Source: Tumebacillus lacus (GTDB lineage: Bacteria > Bacillota > Bacilli > Tumebacillales > Tumebacillaceae). Taken from it: 64,000 nt of DNA. The notes beneath the pieces were generated by a model, which saw only the letters and a list, made by a program, of their open reading frames with translations, searched no databases and was not told the origin of the DNA. A program made the translations under genes and the position numbers. Every line of letters starts with the position of its first letter. Position 1 is the stretch's first letter. Below, piece by piece: positions 17,221 to 26,387 of the stretch. The stretch lies in NCBI RefSeq assembly GCF_026410385.1, contig NZ_JAPMLT010000003.1, positions 62,001-126,000 of the forward strand. Reading direction: 5' to 3'.

Positions 17221-17930
17221 TTCAACTCCAACAGTTCAGACATCGTTTTAAATTCGTATCCTTGACTCCGCAACGTCTCGACCACGCCTTGGATCGCCGC
17301 CCGCGACGTCTCCCGCGACTCGTACCACGGATGCAACAGAATGATCGAACCCGGCTGCACCTGCTGTGCGACATGTGCCACGATCCCGTCGCTCGTCGCC
17401 GCGACATCCGGGTCGCTGTCCGGCTCCACATCCCACATCACCGTCGTGCGGTCTTCTTGCGACAAAATCCACGGCAGGGCGATCAACTTCTTCCCGTTCG
17501 GCGGTCGGAACGTGATCTCGCCTTGATACCCGGCCGCCCGGATCAACTCGTCGGTTCGCTCGATCTCCTCGCGAAGAAACGAAGGGGATTTGAACACCAT
17601 CCGCCGGTGCGAGTATGAATGATTGCCCAGTTCGTGCCCTGCAGCCACCAGTTTTTTTGCCGCGTCCGGGAGTTGTTCGATCTCTCGCCCCGTCAGATAA
17701 AACGTCGCCTTGACCTCCGCCTCCGCCAACGCCGCGATCACTTCGTCCACATGATCGGTCGGTCCGTCGTCAAACGTCAGCGCGACCGCCTTCTGTTTGA
17801 TTTCCACGCGCGGCACCAACTCGCCCATCACCTGATAGGTCCGCGAGGCGGTCAGTTCATACAAGCCATACAGCGCGGCCAGCAACACCAAGAAGGCGAT
17901 CGGCACCGCGATCCCGATTTTCTTCTTCAT
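17217..17930 (-). CDS. polysaccharide deacetylase, NodB domain, membrane-anchored
   Basis: A 237-residue exported enzyme with an N-terminal anchor (6-26) and a NodB domain. TFDDGP (about 53-58) holds the catalytic base and metal Asp, NHSYSH holds the two metal His, and RPPNGKK is motif 3 with the usual Tyr/Gly replaced by Asn. The late LLHPW replaces the common LLH-D and keeps the catalytic His. It probably removes acetyl groups from peptidoglycan or another N-acetylhexosamine polymer. The start has GGGGGTG upstream, and the GNAT gene follows with a four-base overlap. Confidence 0.88.
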   Translation of the reverse strand: MKKKIGIAVPIAFLVLLAALYGLYELTASRTYQVMGELVPRVEIKQKAVALTFDDGPTDHVDEVIAALAEAEVKATFYLTGREIEQLPDAAKKLVAAGHELGNHSYSHRRMVFKSPSFLREEIERTDELIRAAGYQGEITFRPPNGKKLIALPWILSQEDRTTVMWDVEPDSDPDVAATSDGIVAHVAQQVQPGSIILLHPWYESRETSRAAIQGVVETLRSQGYEFKTMSELLELK

Positions 17931-18110
17931 TCATCCGCACCCCCTCTCCCAAGCGATCATACCAAACTCCCCACCGCAAATGGAATCACAGCAGACTGAC
18001 AAATGACTGACTCGTGCCAATTCTTAACTTCTGTAGTATTCTACAAGAGAACAACATGTACGGACCGACCTCAAAGCGCAAGCATTCCCTGTTTGGAGGA
18101 GGAGCTAGGC

Positions 18111-18839
18111 ATGCAGATTCAAGTAACAACCACCCCGGATGAACTGGCGATTCTGGCCGCCGACCGCATCGAAGAACTGGTGCGGACCAAACCCGATTGC
18201 GTGCTCGGCTTTGCCACCGGTAGCACGCCGCTGTCCACATACCAAGAGCTGATCCACCGCTACCAAGAGGGTCGGATCGACTTTTCCAAAGTCCGCACTT
18301 TCAACCTCGACGAATACTGGGGTCTGCCCCCGACACATCCGCAAAGCTACCATTCGTTTATGCAGGAACATGTCTTCCAACATCTCAACATCCCGGCCGA
18401 CCAGATCCATCTGCCGCAGGGTCACGGCATCGACGAAGAGACCGCCTGCCGCGACTATGAGCGGGAGATCCGGCGCGCAGGCGGGATCGACCTGCAAGTG
18501 CTCGGGATCGGCACCAACGGTCACATCGGGTTTAACGAACCGGCCAAGGAACTGCGGCTGGACACTCATCTGGTCACACTGACCCAAGCGACCGTACTCG
18601 CCAACTCACGATTTTTCAGCTCGCCGTCCGAAGTGCCGCGCCGTGCGATCACGATGGGCGTGCGCACGATCCTCTCGTCGCGCCGCTTGCTCCTGCTCGC
18701 GACCGGCCCGCAAAAAGCGGCGATCCTCCAGCAGTTGTTCCAGCGCGGCATCTCCACCGAACTGCCCGCCTCGCTGCTGCACCTCCACCCGGATGCCACG
18801 ATCTTGGCCGATCAGGACGCAGCCGCTCTCCTTGCATAA
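18111..18839 (+). CDS. nagB: glucosamine-6-phosphate deaminase
   Basis: A 242-residue enzyme converting glucosamine 6-phosphate to fructose 6-phosphate and ammonia, linking amino-sugar breakdown to glycolysis. GFATGSTPLSTY (about 35-46) is the phosphate-binding loop, FNLDEYWGL carries the catalytic Asp, and GIGTNGHIGFNEP carries the ring-opening Asp/His region. The length equals Bacillus NagB. I chose the ATG at 18111, with GGAGGAGGAG just upstream, over an in-frame start at 18003. A palindrome TGTAG-TATT-CTACA at 18032-18045 may be an operator. No nagA is adjacent. Confidence 0.93.
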   Translation: MQIQVTTTPDELAILAADRIEELVRTKPDCVLGFATGSTPLSTYQELIHRYQEGRIDFSKVRTFNLDEYWGLPPTHPQSYHSFMQEHVFQHLNIPADQIHLPQGHGIDEETACRDYEREIRRAGGIDLQVLGIGTNGHIGFNEPAKELRLDTHLVTLTQATVLANSRFFSSPSEVPRRAITMGVRTILSSRRLLLLATGPQKAAILQQLFQRGISTELPASLLHLHPDATILADQDAAALLA

Positions 18840-18868
18840 GAAATAATCTGGAAAGGACCGTGATCGCC

Positions 18869-19896
18869 ATGACCACCATGAAAGCTGTCGGACTGTACCG
18901 CTACCTCCCCATCGAACAGGAGGACAGCCTCGTCGATCTGATCGTCGACAAACCGGCTCCCACAGGCCGCGACCTGCTCGTGCAAGTCAAAGCGGTCTCC
19001 GTCAACCCTGTGGACACCAAAGTCCGCTCACCGAAAAAACAAGTCGAAACCACACCGAAAATCCTCGGCTACGACGTCGCAGGCATCGTCGTGGAGGCAG
19101 GCCCGAAGAGCACGCTGTTTAACCGGGCGACGAGGTCTACTACGCTGGCAGCATCGCCCGTCAAGGCGGCAACAGCGAGTACCACCTCGTCGATGAACGC
19201 ATCGTCGGCCGCAAACCGGCGAGCCTCGACTTTGCCGAAGCGGCAGCGCTTCCGTTGACTTCGATCACCGCTTGGGAAGCGCTCTTTGACCGCATGGGCA
19301 TCTCCCAAGACCCGTTGGTCAACCAAGGCAAGGCCTTGCTGATCATCGGCGCGGCCGGCGGCGTCGGCTCCATCGCAATCCAATTGGCGAAACTCGCAGG
19401 CCTCACCGTCATCGGCACCGCGTCCCGCCCGAAGACGATCGACTGGGTTCAATCACTGGGAGCCGATCACATCATTGACCACCGCCAAGAGCTGGCTCCG
19501 CAGATGCAGGCGTTGGGCTATGCGGCCGTTCCATATATTTTCTGCCTCAACGCGCTCGACCAGCACTGGGCGGGCATCAGCGAGATCATCGCCCCGACGA
19601 GCACCGTCTGCGCCATCGACGATCCGAAAGTCCCGCTCGACCTGCGCCTGCTCAAACGCAAAAGCGCCACCTTTGTGTGGGAGTTCATGTTCACACGCCC
19701 CGTCTATGAAACGGACGACATGATCGAACAGCACCGCCTCCTGAACCAAGTGGCCGCCTACGTCGAACAAGGCCGGGTCAAAACCACCATGACCACCCGC
19801 CTCACACCGATCAACGCTGCCACGCTCCGCCAAGCGCATGCCCAATTGGAGAGCAACGCCACGATTGGTAAACTGGTCATCGAATCCTTTGAGTAA
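18869..19896 (+). pseudogene. zinc-type alcohol dehydrogenase/quinone oxidoreductase, frameshifted
   Basis: Two reading frames together make one medium-chain dehydrogenase of about 342 residues (YogA/Adh-family-1 type). The first frame runs from the ATG at 18869 (AAAGGA upstream) through KILGYDVAGIVVEAGPKSTLFN; then the frame is lost at 19121-19130, where AACCGGGCGACGAG lacks one C compared with the expected N-P-G-D-E codons. After restoring that base, translation continues DEVYYAGSIARQGGNSEYH and joins the second frame with TSITAWEALFDRMG and the nucleotide-binding GAAGGVGSIAIQLAK. Either a true single-base deletion or a sequencing error; no other damage is visible, so decay is recent if real. 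Confidence 0.85.
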
Positions 19897-20007
19897 ACGA
19901 ATCGAAAGCAACAAAGACACCGGCTCCCGCTGCCTGCTGGACAGTGAGACGCTCTCGTTGGAACCGGTCAAGCTCCGTTCGTATCGACGTGATCACGACG
20001 AAATAAT

Positions 20008-20035
20008 AAAAAAAGACCCAAGCGGGTCTTTTTTT
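20008..20035. terminator. bidirectional terminator between dehydrogenase and AraC genes
   Basis: AAAAAAAGACCC and GGGTCTTTTTTT pair around AAGC. Confidence 0.85.
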
Positions 20036-20055
20036 CTATCTCTGCACGCGACAGA

Positions 20056-20955
20056 CTATGCTTCCACTTCTTTTTTCTGAATCGGCAGGTAGATGTCCAT
20101 CTGCCGCTCATCGCCGCTCGCACAGCGGTCGTCGTACCATTCAAACTCGGCCGAAGCGCCATGCACATAGCCCGACTCCGGGAACCAGTCCTGATACGCC
20201 TTGCCCCATGTGGTTTGAATGGACGAAGAAAACTCCGCTGCGATCGCTTTTGGCGTGGTGAACACCGCGTAGGTCGCCTCCGGGATCGTCACGCAGACCA
20301 TGCCCTCCGGCAACCCGTCGAACGTGTCGACCTCATAGCCGATCACATATTTGAAATCGCCCGTCGCCGGCTGGAAGTCGGTGCAGATCCCCAGTTCCAC
20401 ATCGGGACGCAGTTTGTTCGGGATGTGCTTGCCGAGCCCTTCGCTCAGATACCGTTGCCAAAACGCCGGGATGTCGAGATGGTTGCGTCCTTCGTTCACG
20501 TTCGTTTCGAGCGCATAGCCGATCACTTTAAAGCTCGGTTTGGTAACAAGTTTCGGTTGCACGTGATGTCCTCCTCGGTTTCCAGTTGCAGATAGATCGG
20601 GCAGAATGATCCTCGGTTGCAACGCCAGCGAAAGCCCGGCGCGCCGATACGCATCGGGCGTCACCTGAAACTGCCTCTTAAAAGCGCGTGCGAACGTCTC
20701 ATGAGATTGGAATCCATACTCCAGCGCCACATCGACCACCCGCCGCTTCGACTCCCGCAACGCCAATGCGGCCTGCGAGAGCCGCCGTTTGCGAATGTAG
20801 TCCATCACCGGGACGCCGACCATCCACTGGAACATCCGGTGATAGTGAAACTCCGAAAAACAAGCCAGCCCTGCCAGCTCGCAAAGCGAGATCGTCTCGT
20901 TCAGATGCTCCTCGATATAGTCGATGGTCGCCTGGATCTTCTCTCGATAGTTCAT
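20056..20955 (-). CDS. AraC family regulator with C-terminal GyrI-like effector-binding domain
   Basis: A 299-residue activator of the Rob/BltR-like layout. Residues 1-105 hold two helix-turn-helix motifs: ISLCELAGLACFSEFHYHRMFQ and VVDVALEYGFQSHETFARAFKR. Residues about 135-295 are a GyrI-like small-molecule domain (FKVIGYALETNV at its start, MDIYLPIQKK at its end). Proteins of this layout sense hydrophobic drugs and activate efflux or redox genes. The start at 20955 follows GGGCGGGA. It is monocistronic; the convergent dehydrogenase is not an obvious target. Confidence 0.9.
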   Translation of the reverse strand: MNYREKIQATIDYIEEHLNETISLCELAGLACFSEFHYHRMFQWMVGVPVMDYIRKRRLSQAALALRESKRRVVDVALEYGFQSHETFARAFKRQFQVTPDAYRRAGLSLALQPRIILPDLSATGNRGGHHVQPKLVTKPSFKVIGYALETNVNEGRNHLDIPAFWQRYLSEGLGKHIPNKLRPDVELGICTDFQPATGDFKYVIGYEVDTFDGLPEGMVCVTIPEATYAVFTTPKAIAAEFSSSIQTTWGKAYQDWFPESGYVHGASAEFEWYDDRCASGDERQMDIYLPIQKKEVEA

Positions 20956-21041
20956 GTCTCATTCCCGCCCTTCTATCCACATCGTACCAGTTTTAAGAAG
21001 GGAAATCTTGACGTTTTTTGCGAAGTTGCATCTGAAAATAG

Positions 21042-21074
21042 AAAAAGGAACCCGTTTGACGGGGTTCCTTTTTC
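21042..21074 (-). terminator. terminator downstream of the coiled-coil gene
   Basis: AAAAAGGAACCC and GGGTTCCTTTTT (with one G offset) pair around GTTTGACG. It lies about 110 bases past the stop of the coiled-coil gene and 86 bases upstream of the AraC start. Confidence 0.75.
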
Positions 21075-21185
21075 TGATCCTAGTTACGCTTAGAGGTTAA
21101 ACGTATCTAACGAAGATATTACTAGCAATAGGTCCATTTGTCAAATCTTTTTTCCTCTAAAGGAGAATGTGCAGGTAAAAAAAAC

Positions 21186-21665
21186 CTACACCCCCTGCAA
21201 CATCCCGCCCGCCTCGGAAAACACCGCCACTTCCAACCGCTCGACCCGCCGCCGATCCTGTTGCGCCACCACCGCAACCTGCTCCACCTCATGCAACACC
21301 CGCGTCATCGTGCCTTCCAAACTGCCGACACGGACATTGAGCTCGGCCACGTTTTCTTGGAGTACCGCGACGTTCTCTTGGAGTACGGCCACGTCCTCTT
21401 TCAACACGGCCACGTCCTCTTTCAACACGGCCACGTCCTCTTTCAACACAGCCACGTCCTCTTTCAACACAGCCACGTCCTCTTTCAACACAGCCACGTC
21501 CTCTTTCAACTCGGCCACGTCTTGTTTCACAAGGGCCAGATCCGCTTCCACGGCATCGAACCGCCTGTTCATGTTTGCCTCTAGATCGCTGAACCGCTTG
21601 TCCCAGCGTTCTTCCGCCGCTCCAAACATTTTGCCGATCGCAAAGACCATCTCTTCGTTCGTCAT
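21186..21665 (-). CDS. heptad-repeat coiled-coil protein, 159 aa
   Basis: A soluble protein dominated by one long coiled coil (about residues 20-150). Its core is six exact copies of the heptad LKEDVAV followed by two LQENVA-type heptads, preceded by less regular heptads with Phe, Ala and Leu at a/d positions. At the DNA level these six heptads are 21-base tandem copies (21391-21516). The N-terminus MTNEEMVFAIGKMF resembles that of small DUF-type proteins of Bacillota whose function is unknown. The start has GGAGGGGGGAG upstream. The repeat number may vary between strains. No partner gene is obvious. Confidence 0.8.
   Translation of the reverse strand: MTNEEMVFAIGKMFGAAEERWDKRFSDLEANMNRRFDAVEADLALVKQDVAELKEDVAVLKEDVAVLKEDVAVLKEDVAVLKEDVAVLKEDVAVLQENVAVLQENVAELNVRVGSLEGTMTRVLHEVEQVAVVAQQDRRRVERLEVAVFSEAGGMLQGV
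21391..21516 (-). repeat. six tandem 21-bp repeats encoding LKEDVAV heptads
   Basis: Units start at 21391, 21412, 21433, 21454, 21475 and 21496. The first two are identical, units three to five are identical and differ from them by one base, and the sixth differs by another. They lie inside the coiled-coil gene and preserve the frame. Confidence 0.9.
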
Positions 21666-21792
21666 GTCTGCTCCCCCCTCCGCGTTCTGAACTTTACTTC
21701 TTAGTCTCAGTCTAGCAGAGGGGATTTGCTATTAACAACGATAAATCCATGCTTATAGTTCCTCTTTCTGAAAATACGTCTGTACCATCACC

Positions 21793-22140
21793 TCATCTAT
21801 TTCCACTTCCACCGACTATCTCATCGAATATACCAGGTCGCTCGATCTCCATCCCCATCACGATCTGTAAAAGAGTCGATGCCGACACGAGCATTCGCTC
21901 GACCATCGATTCCAACTTTGCAGTTGTACCCTCACTCAGTTCGACTTCGATTTCATGATCCGGTTGTTCCGCGGGAAAATAAAAAGACAATCCACTCGCA
22001 GACCGGAGCATAACCTCCAATTTTTGAAGCACCTCCTCGACAAGCATGTCGAGTACCTCTGAGACGGACAACCCTTTGTCTCTCGCCATCTCTTCCAGTT
22101 TTGCGACATGATCCGTTGCCATCCGAATCTTGTAGATCAT
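21793..22140 (-). CDS. small protein with ribbon-helix-helix-like N-terminus, 115 aa
   Basis: Not recognised as a named family. The start has AAAGGAGGAG nine bases upstream, so it is surely translated. Residues 1-40 (IRMATDHVAKLEEMARDKG then LSVSEVLDMLVEEV) resemble the strand-helix-helix of CopG/Arc-type DNA-binding proteins. The rest predicts as helix plus an acidic strand, and residues 85-105 are hydrophobic. Without a paired toxin gene, an antitoxin role is not supported; a small regulator is the simplest guess. It lies alone between the coiled-coil and molybdoenzyme genes. Confidence 0.6.
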   Translation of the reverse strand: MIYKIRMATDHVAKLEEMARDKGLSVSEVLDMLVEEVLQKLEVMLRSASGLSFYFPAEQPDHEIEVELSEGTTAKLESMVERMLVSASTLLQIVMGMEIERPGIFDEIVGGSGNR

Positions 22141-22256
22141 TTGCTTCTCCTCCTTTTGTCACCTCACTCTGTTATTTTCTCCCATACCCAGGAACCATCC
22201 TCCCTCAGGATCGGACGCTCCAAAAAGAAAATGAGTGAGGATGCCCAGCATCCCTA

Positions 22257-23318
22257 TCACTCGATTTGAATCCGAGTCCTGTAAATTGCGTGATGCCCGT
22301 ATCCTTTGCGATTCCAAAAAGGTTCGAGCGGTTGTGTATGACCTGCAGCATCCGTGGCTCTTGACCAAATCTCATACTGTCCTGGTTGTTCAGCATGCCA
22401 CGTATAAGTCCATCTGACCCATGCGTAAGGTCGCGATGGATCGGGTGTCAGGCTGGCCGCACTCCATGATTTGCCTTGATTCAAACTCAGTTCGACCTGC
22501 TCGACAGCCCCTGTGCCGGACCATGCAATCCCTTCCACTACATAAACACCGACCGGCAATACGGACAGATCCATTGGCATCTGGATGATCGAATTTACGT
22601 GTTTTGTCGTCACCGGATGCTTTCCCCCATCGTGATGAATCGATGGGTAATACTGATAGTCTTTCGTTTGGAAGGGCCCTTGAAAAGCATGGTCGATCAC
22701 CTCGATGTCTTGCAGCCATTTGACGGAAGCCATTCCATACCAATGAGGGACGATCAAACGAAGGGGGTATCCATTCCGATACGGAATCGCTTGACCATTG
22801 CATTGGTAGGCGACCAAAACATCCGGATGAAGCGCCTCTTTCACAGACAGACTTCTCGCAAATGGGATGACTCCCTTTACGCCCGGATGATGTCCACGAT
22901 CCGCACCGATAAACACCACCTCTTGTGAACCCGCTTGTAAACCGGCCAGATGCAGAATGTCAGCAAGCGGAACTCCCGTCCACTCAGATTGGGAGATCGC
23001 CCCGTCTTCCCATTGTTCGCCAAAGACCTCGGGGCTGAACTTCTTACGTTTATTGCCCGAGCATTCCAGAGCGACTGTCACCGATTTCGCTTTCCAAGCC
23101 GAGAGCTGTTCCGCACGCAATTCCAACGGTCTTAACACTGTCCCCCTCACAGATAAAAGAAAAGGATTCGGCAACTCTGGATACGGGAAATGATTCCGGC
23201 GAAAATGATAAGATTCAGGCGTGAGGACACTGCGTAGAAAGTGAATGGGTGTTTCTTGATTCTCAGGGATCAACGACCGAGTGGTGAGATTGGGCAACAG
23301 CCTGTTTGAATCCGGCAT
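22257..23318 (-). CDS. sulfite-oxidase-like molybdopterin-dependent oxidoreductase
   Basis: A 353-residue protein with a molybdopterin domain (about 45-220) and a C-terminal Mo-cofactor dimerisation domain of Ig type (about 235-350). C86 in LECSGN is the expected Mo-ligating Cys, and the PLRLIVPHWYG segment is the usual cofactor pocket. There is no signal peptide, Tat motif, heme domain or membrane anchor, so it is a cytoplasmic protein closer to plant-type or orphan bacterial sulfite oxidases than to periplasmic MsrP. The start follows GGAGGTG. No electron partner is encoded nearby. Confidence 0.88.
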   Translation of the reverse strand: MPDSNRLLPNLTTRSLIPENQETPIHFLRSVLTPESYHFRRNHFPYPELPNPFLLSVRGTVLRPLELRAEQLSAWKAKSVTVALECSGNKRKKFSPEVFGEQWEDGAISQSEWTGVPLADILHLAGLQAGSQEVVFIGADRGHHPGVKGVIPFARSLSVKEALHPDVLVAYQCNGQAIPYRNGYPLRLIVPHWYGMASVKWLQDIEVIDHAFQGPFQTKDYQYYPSIHHDGGKHPVTTKHVNSIIQMPMDLSVLPVGVYVVEGIAWSGTGAVEQVELSLNQGKSWSAASLTPDPSRPYAWVRWTYTWHAEQPGQYEIWSRATDAAGHTQPLEPFWNRKGYGHHAIYRTRIQIE

Positions 23319-23526
23319 ATGACACCTCCGTTGGGCACTGTACTTCTACCCTTACCCTTTATTCGACATCCCACGGTTTGATTCGTATCGCGGAGTGGCT
23401 TTGCTGGTGATTCTGGACCCGTTCCACACAACCGCAAACTCCATGTGGCTTTTTTGAAAGACTCGTTTGGCTCTTTCAGCGTGCACGCATCTCTCGGTAT
23501 GATAAAAGAAAAACGGGGGTTGCACC

Positions 23527-24219
23527 ATGAAGACAATCGGTTTGTTGGGCGGTATGAGTTGGGAGTCTACAGCCCTCTATTATCAGTTGATCAATCAGTT
23601 GGTCCGTGAGAAACTGGGCGGTTTGCACTCAGCGAAGGTCGTGATGCACAGCTTTAATTTTGAGGAGATCGTCGCCTGTCAAAAAGCGGGCGAGTGGCAG
23701 AAGGCGGCCGATATGCTGCTGGATGCGGCTCGCAAGTTGGAAGCAAGCGGCGCGGACATGCTCTTGATCTGCACCAATACGATGCACACGCTGGCTCCGC
23801 AGATTCAAGCCGGCCTGAACATCCAGCTCCTGCACATCGCCGATGTCACCGCCGAAGCGTTGCGAGAAAAAGGCGTGCGCCAAGCAGCATTGCTCGGCAC
23901 CCTGTACACGATGGAACAAAACTTTTACCGAGAGCGTCTGAAAGCGCATGGCGTGGACATGATCGTGCCTGGTGCAGCGGAGCGGCAGGATGTGCACGAC
24001 ATCATCTTTGACGAACTCTGCCAAGGTGTCATCAAGGAATCGTCCCGCACCCGGTACCGCGAGATCATGACGCAGTTGGCCGAGGAGCAGGGGGCGGAAG
24101 GCATCATTTTGGGTTGCACGGAAATTCCGCTGCTGGTGCGGGAGGAAGATGCCCGCGTGCCGCTGTTTGACACCACGTATCTGCACGCCCGAAAAGCGGT
24201 GGAGATGGCACTGAACTAA
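23527..24219 (+). CDS. aspartate/glutamate racemase family protein
   Basis: A 230-residue PLP-independent racemase. The two catalytic cysteines are in place: C82 in LLICTNTMH and C197 in ILGCTEI, with the N-terminal GLLGGMSWESTA loop typical of the EcL-DER/broad-specificity group. The N-T-M-H after the first Cys is typical of L-Asp/Glu-specific members. It probably supplies a D-amino acid for the wall or for spore and biofilm signalling, though that use is inferred. The start follows GGGGG. It faces the MocR gene convergently. Confidence 0.88.
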   Translation: MKTIGLLGGMSWESTALYYQLINQLVREKLGGLHSAKVVMHSFNFEEIVACQKAGEWQKAADMLLDAARKLEASGADMLLICTNTMHTLAPQIQAGLNIQLLHIADVTAEALREKGVRQAALLGTLYTMEQNFYRERLKAHGVDMIVPGAAERQDVHDIIFDELCQGVIKESSRTRYREIMTQLAEEQGAEGIILGCTEIPLLVREEDARVPLFDTTYLHARKAVEMALN

Positions 24220-24221
24220 CG

Positions 24222-24255
24222 AAAAAGACCGATGCCACGAAGGCGTCGGTCTTTT
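24222..24255. terminator. bidirectional terminator between racemase and MocR genes
   Basis: AAAAAGACCGATGCC pairs with GGCGTCGGTCTTTT around a short ACGAA loop. Confidence 0.8.
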
Positions 24256-24258
24256 CTT

Positions 24259-25668
24259 CTATAAAAGTGAGGCCAAAATACGCATCCCTTTTTCGATGCC
24301 CGCTTCCGTTTCGTAGCTGTAACAAAGGCGAATGTACGGCTGCTCCGTCTCACGGGGCAGGAACAGGTCGCCGGTGGCAAAGACGACATTCTGCCGGATC
24401 GCTTCCTGCAGCAGCTCTTTCGGGCTGACCTGTTCAGGCAAGGACACCCAGTCATAGAAACCGCCGCTCGGCTTCGCATACGAAACGCCTTTTGCGACCA
24501 GAGCGCTCAGATGCTTGTCCATGACAGCTGCTTGGCGCTGATAGCGACGGCGCGCTTCTTCGAGGTGCGCGGGAAACGCACCTTTTTGCAAATACGACCA
24601 CAGAGCGTGTTGGACGAACGTATTGGTCGAGATCGACAGTTCTTTCGAACGGGTCAACCGCTCCATAAACGGACGGTTCGCCGTTACCCAGCCTAAACGA
24701 AGGCCCGGGAAGAGCACTTTGGAAAAGGTGTTGATGTAAATGACGTTCCCTTGACGATCCAGAGCTTTCAGCGGCGGCGGCGGTTCCTGATCGAAATGCA
24801 GATGACGGTAGGCGTCATCTTCGACGATTGGAATGCCGTGCTTTTCACTCAATGCGAGCAGTTGCCGACGGCGTGCTTCAGACAAAGTGGTGCCGGTCGG
24901 GTTGTGAAACGTGGGCACGGTATAGATAAAACGCGGGCGGGAGCGGGACAGGATGCCTTCCAGCACGTCGACGCGCATGCCTTCTCCATCCATCGGGATC
25001 GGAATCAGATGCAGACCGAGCGATTGGAACAGGTGCAACGCGCCAAAGTACGTCGGCATCTCCACCGCAATCGAATCGCCGGGATTGGCTAAAATAGCCG
25101 TCGTCATCTGCAGCGCTTCCTGGGACCCGCTGGTGATCATCACTTGTGCCGGCGAGGTAACCTGCTCGCAGCCCATCCACTCGGCGATCCACCCTCGCAG
25201 TTCCAGATGACCCTGCACCGGGAACAGATAGTCCGCCTCGGACGTCTCCAAAATATGCAACGGGTCGATCCCCTTCGCAAATTCCGCCTTGAGCCGCGTG
25301 TGAGGGCCACCCTCGCCGAACGCGAAGTTCAACGCCGACCGTGTACCTACCAACGCATGCAGCTCCGTCATCAGCGACGGAGCGCAGAGATTGGCCCCGC
25401 CGGACAGCCGATCTTTCCAGTCGAGCGGAGGCAGCGCGGACGGCGGCGGAAGCGGCTGCACATAGCGCCCGCTGCCGACGCGGGAGAAGATCAGCCCTTC
25501 CGCCTCAAGATCAGCATACGCATGCACGACCGTGTTTCGCGAAACTCTCCACTCGTCCGCCAGATGCCGCTCCGGCGGCAGTTTGCTGCCGATCGGCCAA
25601 TCCCCGCTCAAGATCTGATAGCGCAGTCGATGGTAGACCGTTTGATAAAGTGCTTTGCGCCGCGCCAT
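24259..25668 (-). CDS. MocR-type regulator: GntR HTH fused to class I aminotransferase
   Basis: A 469-residue PLP-binding transcription factor. Residues 1-70 form a GntR winged helix (SKLPPERHLADEWRVSRNT), and residues about 105-465 an aminotransferase fold with the PLP lysine in NTFSKVLFPGLRLG. Members such as GabR and PdxR sense vitamin B6 vitamers or amino-PLP adducts. The start has GGAGG seven bases upstream. A palindrome GCCAATTGGC lies at 25735-25744 in its upstream region and could be autoregulatory. There is no divergent target gene, unlike the second MocR in this window. Confidence 0.9.
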   Translation of the reverse strand: MARRKALYQTVYHRLRYQILSGDWPIGSKLPPERHLADEWRVSRNTVVHAYADLEAEGLIFSRVGSGRYVQPLPPPSALPPLDWKDRLSGGANLCAPSLMTELHALVGTRSALNFAFGEGGPHTRLKAEFAKGIDPLHILETSEADYLFPVQGHLELRGWIAEWMGCEQVTSPAQVMITSGSQEALQMTTAILANPGDSIAVEMPTYFGALHLFQSLGLHLIPIPMDGEGMRVDVLEGILSRSRPRFIYTVPTFHNPTGTTLSEARRRQLLALSEKHGIPIVEDDAYRHLHFDQEPPPPLKALDRQGNVIYINTFSKVLFPGLRLGWVTANRPFMERLTRSKELSISTNTFVQHALWSYLQKGAFPAHLEEARRRYQRQAAVMDKHLSALVAKGVSYAKPSGGFYDWVSLPEQVSPKELLQEAIRQNVVFATGDLFLPRETEQPYIRLCYSYETEAGIEKGMRILASLL

Positions 25669-25759
25669 ACCCTTCCTCCGTTTCGCTAGGCTTCTCTCTT
25701 CTCTTTATAATGTTTTGTCCTCCGATTGAAAAGAGCCAATTGGCCCCGGGCTGGCAACC

Positions 25760-26236
25760 TCAGACCGTTAGATCGTGTTCTGATTTTATATCGATGGCAT
25801 TTTTCAACAGCTTTTGTAGAACAGCAGCAAAGACTCCAATCACAATGGAAGCAGAAATTATGATCAACCCAATGACGATAATCCCAGGGGCGTCTTCTCC
25901 CCTTGCGATGAGAACGAAGAAAGGCATACCTGGCACAAACAAGATGCTGATGATGATCGCACAGTTTTTAATATTCTTTAAAGCCCTTACAGACAGCTCT
26001 GAGAACGCTGTGTTCTTGTCGATGTATCTTAAAAGTTTTAAAGTCTGATACAAGGCAATGAAATACGCGATCGCCGCTGCGTACTCACCGAGCATAACGG
26101 GTACTTGCAGATAAGGCATCCCTAGATAATGTGCTGTTGCTTCACGAGCGATCTCCGGCATAAAGTAACACAAAGCCAAAATCGGCAGGGCAAGAAGTAA
26201 AACAACGACCTTTAAAAAGAGTGTTTCTGGTTTCAT
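25760..26236 (-). CDS. DUF2975 family membrane protein
   Basis: A 158-residue protein with four predicted membrane helices (about 8-30, 45-70, 95-115, 120-145), matching the DUF2975 layout: a conserved RYIDKNTAFSELSVRALKNI segment lies between helices 2 and 3. I start at the ATG at 26236, eight bases after GAGG. Family members are normally followed by a small Cro/CI-type HTH gene (YozG-like) in one operon; here nothing follows before the MocR promoter region, so the partner seems lost. Function unknown. AT content is higher than in neighbours. Confidence 0.8.
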   Translation of the reverse strand: MKPETLFLKVVVLLLALPILALCYFMPEIAREATAHYLGMPYLQVPVMLGEYAAAIAYFIALYQTLKLLRYIDKNTAFSELSVRALKNIKNCAIIISILFVPGMPFFVLIARGEDAPGIIVIGLIIISASIVIGVFAAVLQKLLKNAIDIKSEHDLTV

Positions 26237-26332
26237 ACAAAGCACCTCGCTTCTGTTGTTGTTGCTTTGAGTCTAACATGATTTTTATCGTTTTGCAATA
26301 AATGATTATCGTTTTTCGGCATTTCGAGAAAT

Positions 26333-26373
26333 AGACAAAACCTCCCGCTCTTTCACATCGGGAGGTTTTGTCT
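26333..26373. terminator. 15-bp perfect inverted repeat, terminator-like
   Basis: AGACAAAACCTCCCG and CGGGAGGTTTTGTCT surround an 11-base loop. The following T tract is imperfect on either strand. It is not next to any intact gene end; it sits immediately before the first partial mtnD copy, where a terminator would be expected if that copy came with its downstream DNA. Confidence 0.6.
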
Positions 26374-26387
26374 CATCTTACAATTAC

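Noticed and set aside
19100-19140. Programmed frameshift in the dehydrogenase gene
   Set aside because: No slippery heptamer or stimulatory structure; a missing C explains the shift.
21391-21516. Tandem repeats as a CRISPR array
   Set aside because: Units abut with no spacers and encode in-frame heptads.
21793-22140. Antitoxin of a toxin-antitoxin pair
   Set aside because: The N-terminus is ribbon-helix-helix-like, but no small toxin gene lies on either side.
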